Assembly: GCA_013823945.1 (NCBI GenBank) | Contig: PNMZ01000005.1 | Location: 1-64,000, forward strand | Length of the DNA: 64,000 bases | Direction of reading: 5' to 3' | Origin: a bacterium | GTDB taxonomy: Bacteria > Armatimonadota > Fimbriimonadia > Fimbriimonadales > Fimbriimonadaceae | In this document: positions 16,678 through 25,104 of the stretch, piece after piece | Layout: each line of letters starts with the position of its first letter | How positions within the stretch are numbered: position 1 is the stretch's first letter | Translations under genes and position numbers: made by a program | The notes under the pieces: generated by a model | The model's input: only the letters and a program-made list of their open reading frames with translations | Database searches by the model: none | What the model was told of the DNA's origin: nothing

Positions 16678-19600
16678 ATGGCAGATACCAACCTGTTCGA
16701 CAAGATTCGTATTGGAATTGCTTCCCCTGAAGATATTCGTAGCTGGTCCCACGGTGAGGTGAAGAAACCCGAGACCATCAATTACCGGACGTTCAAACCA
16801 GAGCGAGATGGTCTGTTCTGCGAGAAAATTTTTGGCCCGGTCAAAGATTATGAATGCGCCTGCGGTCGCTACAAGAAGATCAAGTACAAGGGGATTATTT
16901 GTGAGCGGTGTGGTGTTGAGGTCACACGGAGCAAGGTTCGCCGGGAGCGTATGGGTCATGTTGAGCTTGCGGCCCCGGTTTGCCACATTTGGTACCTCAA
17001 GGGTGTTCCGAGTCCACTTGCATTGATTTTGGATATTTCTCCTCGGCAGTTGGAAAAGGTGATCTACTTTGCCAGCTTTATCATTATTGATCTTGAGCAA
17101 GAGACGATCAATGAGTTGATGCCGACGATCATGAGCCATGTCGAGGCGGAAAAAGTGGCCATTCAGGAGCAGATGCGCGAGCTTGAAATGGAGAGCTTAG
17201 AGCGGCTTGCGACGGAGATGGCGAACAATCCGGACGAGTACTTTGACGAGGGTTATGTTAAGGATCGGATCAAGGCGAATTACGACCGGATTCGGGCGGA
17301 ATATCGCGATGCTGATGAGCGGCTGAAGGATTTGGACATTGCGGCGAACATCTTGGGTCAGCTTGAGCTTTATCAGTTGATTGAAGAAGATAAGTGGCGC
17401 GCAATCAGCAAGATGTTGGACTCGGTTGGCCGGCGGATGAAGCGCGACTTGAGCGAATTGGTTCGAGCGAACATTGGGGCAGATGCTTGTAAGGAGTTGT
17501 TGCGTCGAGTGGATCTTGAGCAAATGGTCAAAGATTTGCGCAAGGAAGTTCGAGAAACGACCAGTGCCAAGCGCATTCGCGCGATTAAGCGATTGGAATT
17601 GACCGAAGCGTTGGCATCGAGTCGTTCTCGTTCGGAGTGGATGGTTTTGGAAGTGGTGCCGGTTATTTCACCGGAACTGCGACCGATGGTTCAGCTTGAT
17701 GGTGGTCGGTTTGCGACTTCTGACTTGAACGATTTGTATCGCCGGATTATCAACCGGAACAATCGTTTGAAGCGAATTATCGAGATTCAAGCACCGGAGT
17801 CGATTATCAATCACGAAAAGCGACTGTTGCAGGAGTCGGTTGATGCGTTGATCGATAACGGACGTCGTTCTCGCCCGGTTGTGGGTTCAAATCAGCGTCC
17901 TCTGAAATCGTTGAGTGACATGCTCAAAGGTAAGGAAGGACGTTTCCGAAAGAACTTACTTGGAAAGCGTGTTGACTATTCGGGTCGTTCGGTTATCGTT
18001 GTTGGTCCGCACTTGAAGTTGCACCAATGTGGTTTGCCGAAGGAGATGGCGCTTGAATTGTTCAAGCCGTTTGTCATGAAGGTTTTGGTTGAGCGAAAGG
18101 TCACCCAGAACATTAAGACAGCGAAGCGAATGATTGAGCGGATGCACCCGGCGGTCTGGGATGGACTTGAGGATGTGATTAAGGAGCATCCGGTCTTATT
18201 GAACCGTGCTCCGACGCTTCACCGCCTTGGTATTCAGGCATTTGAGCCGATTTTGGTTGAAGGTAAAGCAATTCAGCTTCACCCACTGGTTTGCCACGCA
18301 TACAACGCTGACTTTGACGGTGACCAGATGGCGGTTCACGTTCCGCTGAGTTTGCAAGCTCAAGCAGAAGCTCGAGTTTTGATGCTTTCGACGCAGAACT
18401 TGTTCTCTCCGGCCGACGGGAAACCGGTTTTGTCGCCGGTTCAGGACCCGGTTCTTGGTCTTTACGCGCTGACCTTTACGAATAAGGCAGCGGCGGAGCG
18501 GTTCCACGCAAAGATGGGCGCTCATCAGAAGGATCCCGAGAATAATCCCGGGCCAACGGTTTATGGTTCACCTGACGAGGTTGAGTATTTGCTCAACGCG
18601 CCGGGAACCCATGAAGGAACCCTGCATTGGAACAACTTGATTCGGGTTCGGTTGCAGATTCCGGTGATGAGTCCGGATGAGGAGATTGACTACCGCGATC
18701 CGCAAACTGGTCAAGAGTACAAGTACGTAACGACTGAGAACGAACTGGGTGAAGAGGTTCGCGTTTTGGAACCGCTTGAGCAGAAGTTCGAGTCGAAAAT
18801 CGTAGTGACCACTCCGGGTCGGTTGGTGTTCAACCAGGTGTTGCCTTATCCACTCCGTTATTCAGAAAAGTATCTGAACGAAGAGATGGGCAAGAAAGCG
18901 ATCCCGGCTTCGATTGTGAGTGTTTACAACTCGGTTGGTGCTGAAGCGACGATTCGGTTTTTGGATGACATCAAAGCTTTGGGCTTCCGAAGCGCGACGA
19001 AGTACGGCATTTCGATTGCTTTGACTGACATGGATCCCCCGGCACGGCGGGATGAAATGTTGGAAGAAGCAGACACGAAGGCGAATAAGGTTCTTGAGAA
19101 CTATCGTCGTGGTTTGATTTCGTTCCGTGAAATGCAGGAGAACTTGGTTCGACTGTGGACGGGCACTTACGACGAGATTGGTAACGCGATTGTTGCGAAC
19201 ATGAAGCAAGAGAATCCGCTCTCTATTATCACGGTGAGTGGTGCTCGGGGTTCGATTAAACAGTTGGCGCAGCTCTCCGGGATGCGCGGCTTGATGTTCA
19301 ACCAGTTCAACGAAGTTATCTATGAGTTGCCGGTTAAGAATTCGTTCCAAAAGGGCCTCAGCATGTTGGAGTTCTTTGTTACTACCCACGGGGCCCGGAA
19401 GGGACTTGCGGACACGGCACTCCGAACGGCGGACGCGGGTTACTTGACACGTCGTTTGGTGGACGTTGCTCAGGATGTGATTATCCGAGCCGACGACTGC
19501 GAGACAACCGATGGCATTTTGGCGTTCCGATTGCTGGTTGACGGCAAGATCATTGAGACGATGGGCGAGCGGGCATTTGGCCGCGTGAGCCAGGCAACGA

Positions 19601-21357
19601 TTGTTGATCCGGTATCTGGAGAGCAGATTGTCGAAGTTGGCGAGACGGTGAGCCTGGCGATTGAAGCGAAGTTGGATGCGGCGGAAGCGGCTTACTACGC
19701 AGAGATTGAAGGCAAGGACGAGAAAGCGATTGAGAAAATCAACGCGAAGTGGGTTGAGCTCGGGTTCGAGTTTGATGACCACGCTCGACTCGGCGCGAAG
19801 GTTCGTTCTCCGATTACTTGTGCGCTTGACGTCGGGATGTGTGCGAAATGCTACGGTATTGACCTCTCCACGAAAAAGAAAGTCGAGACGGGCGTTGCAG
19901 TTGGAATTGTTGCTGCTCAGTCGATTGGTGAACCGGGAACGCAGCTTACGATGCGTACGTTCCACACGGGTGGTGTTGCTGGTTCAAAAACCATTGCTAT
20001 CACCAACCAGTACAAGACCGGGAAATTTATTCGCCAGTTCCAAGAGGACTTCCAATCCGCGACTCAAACGAGTGCGAAGGAATTCGATCCGACGAAGTTG
20101 CTGGAAAGCCAAGAAGATACGATCAAGGGCTTGTTCAATGATCCAACGAACTTCTCGAGCATGACGGATGGGAAGAAGACCGTTAAGACGACTAAGAAAG
20201 CGCAAGAAAAGATGGAAGGCGACAGCCGGAAGCTTTGGGAGCGCAGTCGAAAAACCTTCTTCTACTCATGGACGGGTGAATCCAGCGGGATTGTCCGGGT
20301 TGAGGAAATCTTTGAAGCTCGGAAACAGCCTCGAGGTAAGGCGATCATTTGTCCGGTCAGCGGAATCGTGAAGGATATTCAACGATCCAGCTTTGGTCGG
20401 TGGGTGGTTGTTGCAGGTCGCATTGAAGTGACAGGCCCGATGAAAGATGCTTACATCAGCGATGATCAGGAATGGGGCGCGAAGGTGCCGGCTCCGGTTG
20501 AGCGATTGATCGGCCAGAAGCTCTCGACTCAGTCTATGCACACGTTGCGCAAGCACGAGATTTCGCATGTGAACATTCTTTATCCGGTTTTGGTTCCGCC
20601 AATTGGAAACCTGCCGGTTGAGAAAGGTCAGAAGATCATCAAGGGTGACCCGCTGACCGAGGGCCCGCTCGATCCTCATGAAGTTTTGGAACTTGCGGGT
20701 GCGAAAGCAGTTCACGAGTACTTCATTGAGAACTTGCAAAGCGTTTACAAGGACCAGGGTGTTGACATTAACGACAAGCACCTTGAGGTCATTGTTCGGC
20801 AGATGTTGCGCAAACGTCAAATCAAAGATCCGGGGAATACTTCGTTCTTGCCGGGTCAAATTGTTGATCGAAACCGATTCAATCGCGAGAATGAACGGGT
20901 TCGACAGCGCATTGCTGAAGGCAAGAAGATTAAGGAAGTGAATCCGGAAACGGGTGAAGAGTTCGAGCGCGATCCTCGGGAAGCTACGGCAAACTGGATT
21001 CTGCTTGGCATTACGGAAGCGTCGCTTGCGACGGAATCTTATCTCTCGGCGGCATCGTTCCAGAAGACGACTCGGGTTTTGACCGAAGCGGCGGTTCGTG
21101 GAAAGACTGACCCGCTCCTTGGTTTGAAGGAGAACGTCATTATTGGTCGGTTGATACCAGCGGGTACGGGGGTCAAGGCTCACCGAGAACTCGCGGTTGA
21201 CGTTGACCGATCGCAACCAAGCTGGGCACAGCAGTCGCTCACGGCGTTGGTTGAGTCGGATGACAGTGAAGTTGGTAATGACGGCGATATGTTCGGCGGC
21301 ATGAGCCTGGCGGATCTGGCGGCTCAGGATGATGAGCCAGTGATGGATCAAGACTGA
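16678..21357 (+). CDS. rpoC: DNA-directed RNA polymerase subunit beta'
   Basis: 1559 residues. All key elements are present: the first zinc site (Cys60, Cys62, Cys75, Cys78), the catalytic Mg loop NADFDGDQM with Asp545, 547 and 549, the second zinc site (Cys941, Cys1048, Cys1055, Cys1058), and the trigger-loop/bridge region with GEPGTQLTMRTFHTGGVA. The acidic C-terminus follows the usual helix ATNWILLGITEASL (here ATANWILLG). It is longer than the E. coli protein (1407), with extra sequence around 1010-1045 and 1095-1160. Unusually, rpoB is not directly upstream: an MFS transporter is. A strong terminator follows. Confidence 0.98.
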   Translation: MADTNLFDKIRIGIASPEDIRSWSHGEVKKPETINYRTFKPERDGLFCEKIFGPVKDYECACGRYKKIKYKGIICERCGVEVTRSKVRRERMGHVELAAPVCHIWYLKGVPSPLALILDISPRQLEKVIYFASFIIIDLEQETINELMPTIMSHVEAEKVAIQEQMRELEMESLERLATEMANNPDEYFDEGYVKDRIKANYDRIRAEYRDADERLKDLDIAANILGQLELYQLIEEDKWRAISKMLDSVGRRMKRDLSELVRANIGADACKELLRRVDLEQMVKDLRKEVRETTSAKRIRAIKRLELTEALASSRSRSEWMVLEVVPVISPELRPMVQLDGGRFATSDLNDLYRRIINRNNRLKRIIEIQAPESIINHEKRLLQESVDALIDNGRRSRPVVGSNQRPLKSLSDMLKGKEGRFRKNLLGKRVDYSGRSVIVVGPHLKLHQCGLPKEMALELFKPFVMKVLVERKVTQNIKTAKRMIERMHPAVWDGLEDVIKEHPVLLNRAPTLHRLGIQAFEPILVEGKAIQLHPLVCHAYNADFDGDQMAVHVPLSLQAQAEARVLMLSTQNLFSPADGKPVLSPVQDPVLGLYALTFTNKAAAERFHAKMGAHQKDPENNPGPTVYGSPDEVEYLLNAPGTHEGTLHWNNLIRVRLQIPVMSPDEEIDYRDPQTGQEYKYVTTENELGEEVRVLEPLEQKFESKIVVTTPGRLVFNQVLPYPLRYSEKYLNEEMGKKAIPASIVSVYNSVGAEATIRFLDDIKALGFRSATKYGISIALTDMDPPARRDEMLEEADTKANKVLENYRRGLISFREMQENLVRLWTGTYDEIGNAIVANMKQENPLSIITVSGARGSIKQLAQLSGMRGLMFNQFNEVIYELPVKNSFQKGLSMLEFFVTTHGARKGLADTALRTADAGYLTRRLVDVAQDVIIRADDCETTDGILAFRLLVDGKIIETMGERAFGRVSQATIVDPVSGEQIVEVGETVSLAIEAKLDAAEAAYYAEIEGKDEKAIEKINAKWVELGFEFDDHARLGAKVRSPITCALDVGMCAKCYGIDLSTKKKVETGVAVGIVAAQSIGEPGTQLTMRTFHTGGVAGSKTIAITNQYKTGKFIRQFQEDFQSATQTSAKEFDPTKLLESQEDTIKGLFNDPTNFSSMTDGKKTVKTTKKAQEKMEGDSRKLWERSRKTFFYSWTGESSGIVRVEEIFEARKQPRGKAIICPVSGIVKDIQRSSFGRWVVVAGRIEVTGPMKDAYISDDQEWGAKVPAPVERLIGQKLSTQSMHTLRKHEISHVNILYPVLVPPIGNLPVEKGQKIIKGDPLTEGPLDPHEVLELAGAKAVHEYFIENLQSVYKDQGVDINDKHLEVIVRQMLRKRQIKDPGNTSFLPGQIVDRNRFNRENERVRQRIAEGKKIKEVNPETGEEFERDPREATANWILLGITEASLATESYLSAASFQKTTRVLTEAAVRGKTDPLLGLKENVIIGRLIPAGTGVKAHRELAVDVDRSQPSWAQQSLTALVESDDSEVGNDGDMFGGMSLADLAAQDDEPVMDQD

Positions 21358-21372
21358 TAGTTCTTGACCTGG

Positions 21373-21406
21373 GCCCCCGGTTTGGAGACAAACCGGGGGC
21401 TTTTTT
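21373..21406 (+). terminator. Strong rho-independent terminator of rpoC
   Basis: Perfect 11-bp stem GCCCCCGGTTT / AAACCGGGGGC with a 6-nt loop, then TTTTTT. It overlaps the stop region of the convergent lipoprotein gene. Confidence 0.9.
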
Positions 21407-21833
21407 ATTGCTTAATTGCTTTATCAATGGCTTCAGCAATGGGCTGTTCACTCGTCACAGCTCGGACGGCGTATTTGTCTTCTCCGACGCGAATGATGAC
21501 GACTTGAATTTCGGCGGAGAGATCACCTACTTTGGCAAGCATGGGGCCTTCCATCCGGTCGTTCTCTTTGAGGAGACTCGCTTCGGTGATCGTTTGAGTG
21601 ATGAATTCGTTGTTCCACTCCATGTGGGCATCAAAGGTGCCGATCGTGCGAAGGGTTTTGCCGAGTTCGGCCATGGGGACAGTGACTTCAGCGAGTCTGG
21701 CCTGGGTTTTGTCCAGTTCTTGGGTTTTCGGGGCTTCTGGTGAGGAAATTGTGGTGTCGGAAGGGGCTTTGGAGATTGTGCAAGCGGAAAGGGTGAGAGT
21801 TAGGATTCCGGCAGCGATGATTTGGCGGATCAT
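21405..21833 (-). CDS. Putative small lipoprotein
   Basis: ATG 21833 is chosen because a lipoprotein signal follows directly: hydrophobic IIAAGILTLTL then the lipobox LSAC, with Cys18 as the lipidation site. 142 residues; the mature part begins with a Ser/Pro/Thr linker and continues as a soluble domain with an amphipathic Lys/Glu-rich C-terminal helix (AEAIDKAIKQ). No recognised family. Probably anchored in the outer or inner membrane facing the periplasm. Its end abuts the rpoC terminator. Confidence 0.65.
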   Translation of the reverse strand: MIRQIIAAGILTLTLSACTISKAPSDTTISSPEAPKTQELDKTQARLAEVTVPMAELGKTLRTIGTFDAHMEWNNEFITQTITEASLLKENDRMEGPMLAKVGDLSAEIQVVIIRVGEDKYAVRAVTSEQPIAEAIDKAIKQ

Positions 21834-22056
21834 GAGTTCATTTTGGGGGGATCTTGAGTTTTTTTGCCGGGATTGGTTTGGGATTAGTTTTTGGCATGTT
21901 TGGCGCATGGAGTGGTTGTGTCAGATGCGATATTCGAAACTCTGCATTTATCCGCTCTGACGTGCTTCCGATTTCCTTGACACATCGTTGAGGAGCGATG
22001 AGAATAAGGTTGGGTCGCCCTTTGCCCGGCGGCCCATTTCTTCTTTACGGAGATAT

Positions 22057-22941
22057 TTAACGGTTAAGAATGGGCAGGATTTGGGCACCTCGGTCGAGGA
22101 GTGGCTGTCTATTCGGGGAAAGTTCGGAGATTTGGACCTGGCGACCGGAGCGCAGTCCGAGAATGAGCAGTTTTTCCATGTTTCCATTGGGTTTGACTTG
22201 GATGCCGTCAAGGTGCATTGAAAGTCCGCCAATGATGCGGTCGCGGATTTTGTTGGCTGATCGGTGGTAGGGGCGGTAGGGATTTACGGCTGATATAGCG
22301 AGGTCAGTGCGGGGATCGAACTTGTAACGCCATAAGCGGGCAGCGGCAAAGGGTTCCTCGCGTAGATCGTCGCCAAGGGCATTGAAGAGGCCTGTATCGA
22401 GAACGAGGACACGGGGGGCACCCCACCGAAGGGCGGTCACGGCGGAGCGTTGGTACTCAGTGGTATCGTGGCCGGTGATGAGGGTGCGGGAACGCAGAAC
22501 ATGGTGTTCGGTAGCTTTTTCGATTTCGACTAACCCAGCTTCTGACGTTTTCCGTGAGCTGAGGACGCAGAAGGTGTTGGCGGTCAGGAGTTTGGTATTG
22601 CCATAGAGATAGAGAAGTTCAGGAGGCTTTGGGTCGAAGTGCTCGAGTTGGCGTGGATAGTGGGCATCGGCGGCAGTAACGGCGGTGACTCCGAGGGCGG
22701 AGAGAGTTTGATTGAGATCTTTTGCTTGATCGAGATAGTCTGATTTGTGCGTTGAAAATCGTTCGGAAACCGTTTGGTTGATTTTGTATTCTTCGCACAA
22801 TGCCTCAGCACCGAGGGCCAGGAATTCGTCCGGTGTTCTTGCGTAGAGATCGTTTTTGGTAAGTATTCGCGTGATTGTTTTTGCGCCGATCCCTGGGGTG
22901 ATGGCAAGAGTGAGGGTGAGGATTCGGCGAGATGTTGACAT
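22057..22941 (-). CDS. DprA-like (SLOG fold) protein, divergent
   Basis: 294 residues. The N-terminus has a helix-hairpin-helix-like TPGIGAKTITRIL and then the DprA hallmark layout: YPRQLEHFDPKPPELLYLYGN at about 100-120, followed by FCVLSSRK. Canonical DprA proteins instead have a GxRxxSxYG nucleotide-type loop and bind single-stranded DNA to load RecA. Here that loop is diverged (LSSRKTSEAGL) and the C-terminal half is not typical. It may be a repurposed DprA/LOG-like protein. ATG 22941 touches the stop of the upstream phosphorylase gene, so the two are co-transcribed. Confidence 0.65.
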   Translation of the reverse strand: MSTSRRILTLTLAITPGIGAKTITRILTKNDLYARTPDEFLALGAEALCEEYKINQTVSERFSTHKSDYLDQAKDLNQTLSALGVTAVTAADAHYPRQLEHFDPKPPELLYLYGNTKLLTANTFCVLSSRKTSEAGLVEIEKATEHHVLRSRTLITGHDTTEYQRSAVTALRWGAPRVLVLDTGLFNALGDDLREEPFAAARLWRYKFDPRTDLAISAVNPYRPYHRSANKIRDRIIGGLSMHLDGIQVKPNGNMEKLLILGLRSGRQVQISELSPNRQPLLDRGAQILPILNR

Positions 22942-23670
22942 TTAGTTTTGAGCGAGGGTGATGGCGGCGAGCATGATGTCAACGAGTTTTTGTCCGGATT
23001 CTTCCATTACTCGGACGACGTCGAAGTGATCAAGTTTTTCATCAAACATTCCGGCGGCGTGATTGGTGATGAGGGCGATGGTGGAATATGGGACTCCGGC
23101 TTCGCGCATCGCTACGGCCTCGGATGAGGCGGTCATTCCGACGATATCGCCCCCAAGCCGGCGGACTTGTTCAATTTCGGCGGGGGTTTCATATCGTGGT
23201 CCCGGGTTGGTCACGTAGACAGCTTGTTCGTGAATGGGGATTTTCAATGACTGGGCGATGCTGAGAACTCTAGGGGCGGCTGGGAAAGGGTGGGTCATGT
23301 CGGTATGTTCGACCTTATGGTCGAATAGTGTGATATTGCGGGCAGAGAGATCGAGCGAATCGGTACATAGGGCCAGGTCACCAACTTGCCAGTCGGCGCG
23401 CAAGCATCCTACGGCGGCGGAAGAGATGCACAGCTTTGCGCCGAGGGCTTTGATGCCGGTAGCAATGGCGCGGTAGTTGACGAGATGGGGGGGAGTTTTG
23501 TGACCGGCGGCATGGCGTTGAACAAGGAGAATTTTGGATCCGTTGTGTTCGGTGAGTTTGCCACGGAGGATTCCAAACGGAGTTGGTTGAGCGAGGGCAC
23601 GACCGCCGAGGGAGGCGAGACGGGAGCCGATTCCGGTTCCCCCGATGAGAGCTAAGTCAATTTGTGCCAC
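22942..23670 (-). CDS. MTAP/PNP-family nucleoside phosphorylase
   Basis: 242 residues from GTG 23670. Phosphorylase family 2 landmarks: IGGTGIG at the start, the phosphate/base-site RHAAGHKTPPHLVNYRA, YVTNPGPRYETPAEI and the ribose/purine-site GMTASSEAVAMREAGVPY. These match 5'-methylthioadenosine/methylthioinosine phosphorylases. The base-site Ser-Ser and absence of the usual Asn-Asp pair leave the purine preference open (MTA versus MTI). Likely role: polyamine/methionine salvage. Its promoter box faces that of the MBL gene in a 48-bp divergent gap. Confidence 0.82.
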   Translation of the reverse strand: MAQIDLALIGGTGIGSRLASLGGRALAQPTPFGILRGKLTEHNGSKILLVQRHAAGHKTPPHLVNYRAIATGIKALGAKLCISSAAVGCLRADWQVGDLALCTDSLDLSARNITLFDHKVEHTDMTHPFPAAPRVLSIAQSLKIPIHEQAVYVTNPGPRYETPAEIEQVRRLGGDIVGMTASSEAVAMREAGVPYSTIALITNHAAGMFDEKLDHFDVVRVMEESGQKLVDIMLAAITLAQN

Positions 23671-23677
23671 GGCTTGG

Positions 23678-23683
23678 AGGATA
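23678..23683 (-). promoter_or_regulatory. -10 box for the phosphorylase gene (leaderless type)
   Basis: Read on the reverse strand it is TATCCT, 7 nt before the GTG start at 23670. Fits the TANNNT pattern seen before several other genes. Confidence 0.4.
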
Positions 23684-23705
23684 CCGCTTTGGCTTTGGGA
23701 TGGGG

Positions 23706-23711
23706 CATACT
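23706..23711 (+). promoter_or_regulatory. -10 box for the MBL nuclease gene (leaderless type)
   Basis: CATACT, 7 nt before ATG 23719. The intervening GAGGGGG touches the start codon and is too close to be a normal ribosome site. Confidence 0.4.
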
Positions 23712-23718
23712 GAGGGGG

Positions 23719-25104
23719 ATGCCATCAATCACATTTTTGGGCGCGGCGGGGACGGTGACGGGGAGCAAGCATTTGTTGGAGTACGACGGTCACCGGGTGT
23801 TGATTGACTGCGGAATGTTCCAAGGGCAGAGGGAGTTGCGGGAGCGAAATTGGGAGGAGTTTCCGATTGATTTGGATTCGATTGATGCGGTGGTATTGAC
23901 CCATGCACATATGGATCACATTGGGATGCTTCCTCGTTTGGTGAAGTTGGGCTTGAGGAAGCCAGTTTATTGTACGTTCGGGACGAGGGGACTTTGCCGG
24001 GTGAGTTTGCCAGATGGTGGACGATTGCAGGAAGAGGAAGCGAAGCACCGGAACAAGCATGGTGTGACTCGGCACAATCCGGCATTGCCGCTTTACACTG
24101 AAGCGGACGCTTATGCGGCCCTGAAGTATTTGGAGCCGTTGCACTATCACGAATGGAAGCAATTGCCGGGGGGAGCGCAATTTCGGTTTATGCCAGCGGG
24201 GCATATATTGGGAAGCGCGTTTGTGGAGTTCTACTTTGCCAATGGGGAGAGGATATTGATGGGAGGAGACTTGGGGAGATATGATACGCCGATTATTAAG
24301 GATCCGAGTGACGTTGACTTTGCTGAGTACTTGGTGATTGAGAGCACTTACGGGGATCGCTTGCATCCGGAGGGGAATGCGAAAGAAATGCTCGCGGAGA
24401 TTGCGGCGGAAATTGACCGGAATCAGGGGATTTTGCTTGTTCCTAGCTTCGCGATTGGTCGGACTCAGGAGTTGCTGTGGTACATCAATGAATTGGAGAG
24501 TGAAGGCCGTTGGCCCGGATTCCCAATCTATGTTGATTCACCAATGGCGACGGCTTCGACGCTTCTCTACCAAGAGGTTGAAGAAGACCATGATAAGGAC
24601 ATGAAGATTGTGATGGATGAGGGCAATTCACCATTCCGGCAGGATATGGTTCGGTTTGTGAGGGATCGGCAGTTTAGTAAACAATTGAACAGTTCTCCGG
24701 GGCCTTGGATGGTGATTGCCGGAAGTGGGATGTGCAACGGGGGACGGATTTTGCACCATTTGGGTGCGCACCTTGACGAAGAGGACACGACGGTGTTATT
24801 CACGGGATACCAGGCAGAGGGGACATTGGGTCGGCAGTTGCTTGATGGGGCTGAGCAGGTGCGGATATTTGGTCGAGAGATGGATGTTCGAGCGGATATT
24901 CGCCGGATGGAGATGTTGAGCGCCCATGCGGATTATTCGGAGATGTTGCGGTGGTTAGGTGGATTCAAGGAACAGCCGAAGAAGACATTTATTGTTCATG
25001 GTGAGCCGGACGCGAGCTTGGCGATGAAACAGCATATTGAAAAAGAGTTGGGATGGACGGGAGTTGAGATTCCGGCGCAGGGCGAGCGGTTTGAGTTGAG
25101 CTGA
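23719..25104 (+). CDS. MBL-fold/beta-CASP RNA-processing exonuclease
   Basis: 461 residues from ATG 23719 (family start MPSITFLGAAGTVTGSKHLL). The metal-binding motif is HAHMDH (His62, His64, Asp66, His67); later motifs are GDLGRY, the beta-CASP region ESTYGDRLH, VPSFAIGRTQELL, PIYVDSPMA, SGMCNGGRILHHL and SAHADYSEM. This is the bacterial CPSF73/YSH1-like branch, acting on RNA (endo/exonuclease). Length agrees with the family and no KH domain is attached. Its TGA overlaps the next ATG (TGATGG), so GH15 is co-translated. Confidence 0.9.
   Translation: MPSITFLGAAGTVTGSKHLLEYDGHRVLIDCGMFQGQRELRERNWEEFPIDLDSIDAVVLTHAHMDHIGMLPRLVKLGLRKPVYCTFGTRGLCRVSLPDGGRLQEEEAKHRNKHGVTRHNPALPLYTEADAYAALKYLEPLHYHEWKQLPGGAQFRFMPAGHILGSAFVEFYFANGERILMGGDLGRYDTPIIKDPSDVDFAEYLVIESTYGDRLHPEGNAKEMLAEIAAEIDRNQGILLVPSFAIGRTQELLWYINELESEGRWPGFPIYVDSPMATASTLLYQEVEEDHDKDMKIVMDEGNSPFRQDMVRFVRDRQFSKQLNSSPGPWMVIAGSGMCNGGRILHHLGAHLDEEDTTVLFTGYQAEGTLGRQLLDGAEQVRIFGREMDVRADIRRMEMLSAHADYSEMLRWLGGFKEQPKKTFIVHGEPDASLAMKQHIEKELGWTGVEIPAQGERFELS

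Noticed and set aside
18862-19965. Very long (367-codon) reverse-strand open frame inside rpoC
   Set aside because: Antisense to the most conserved part of rpoC; Arg/Asn/Leu-rich composition typical of a shadow frame, with no start signal.
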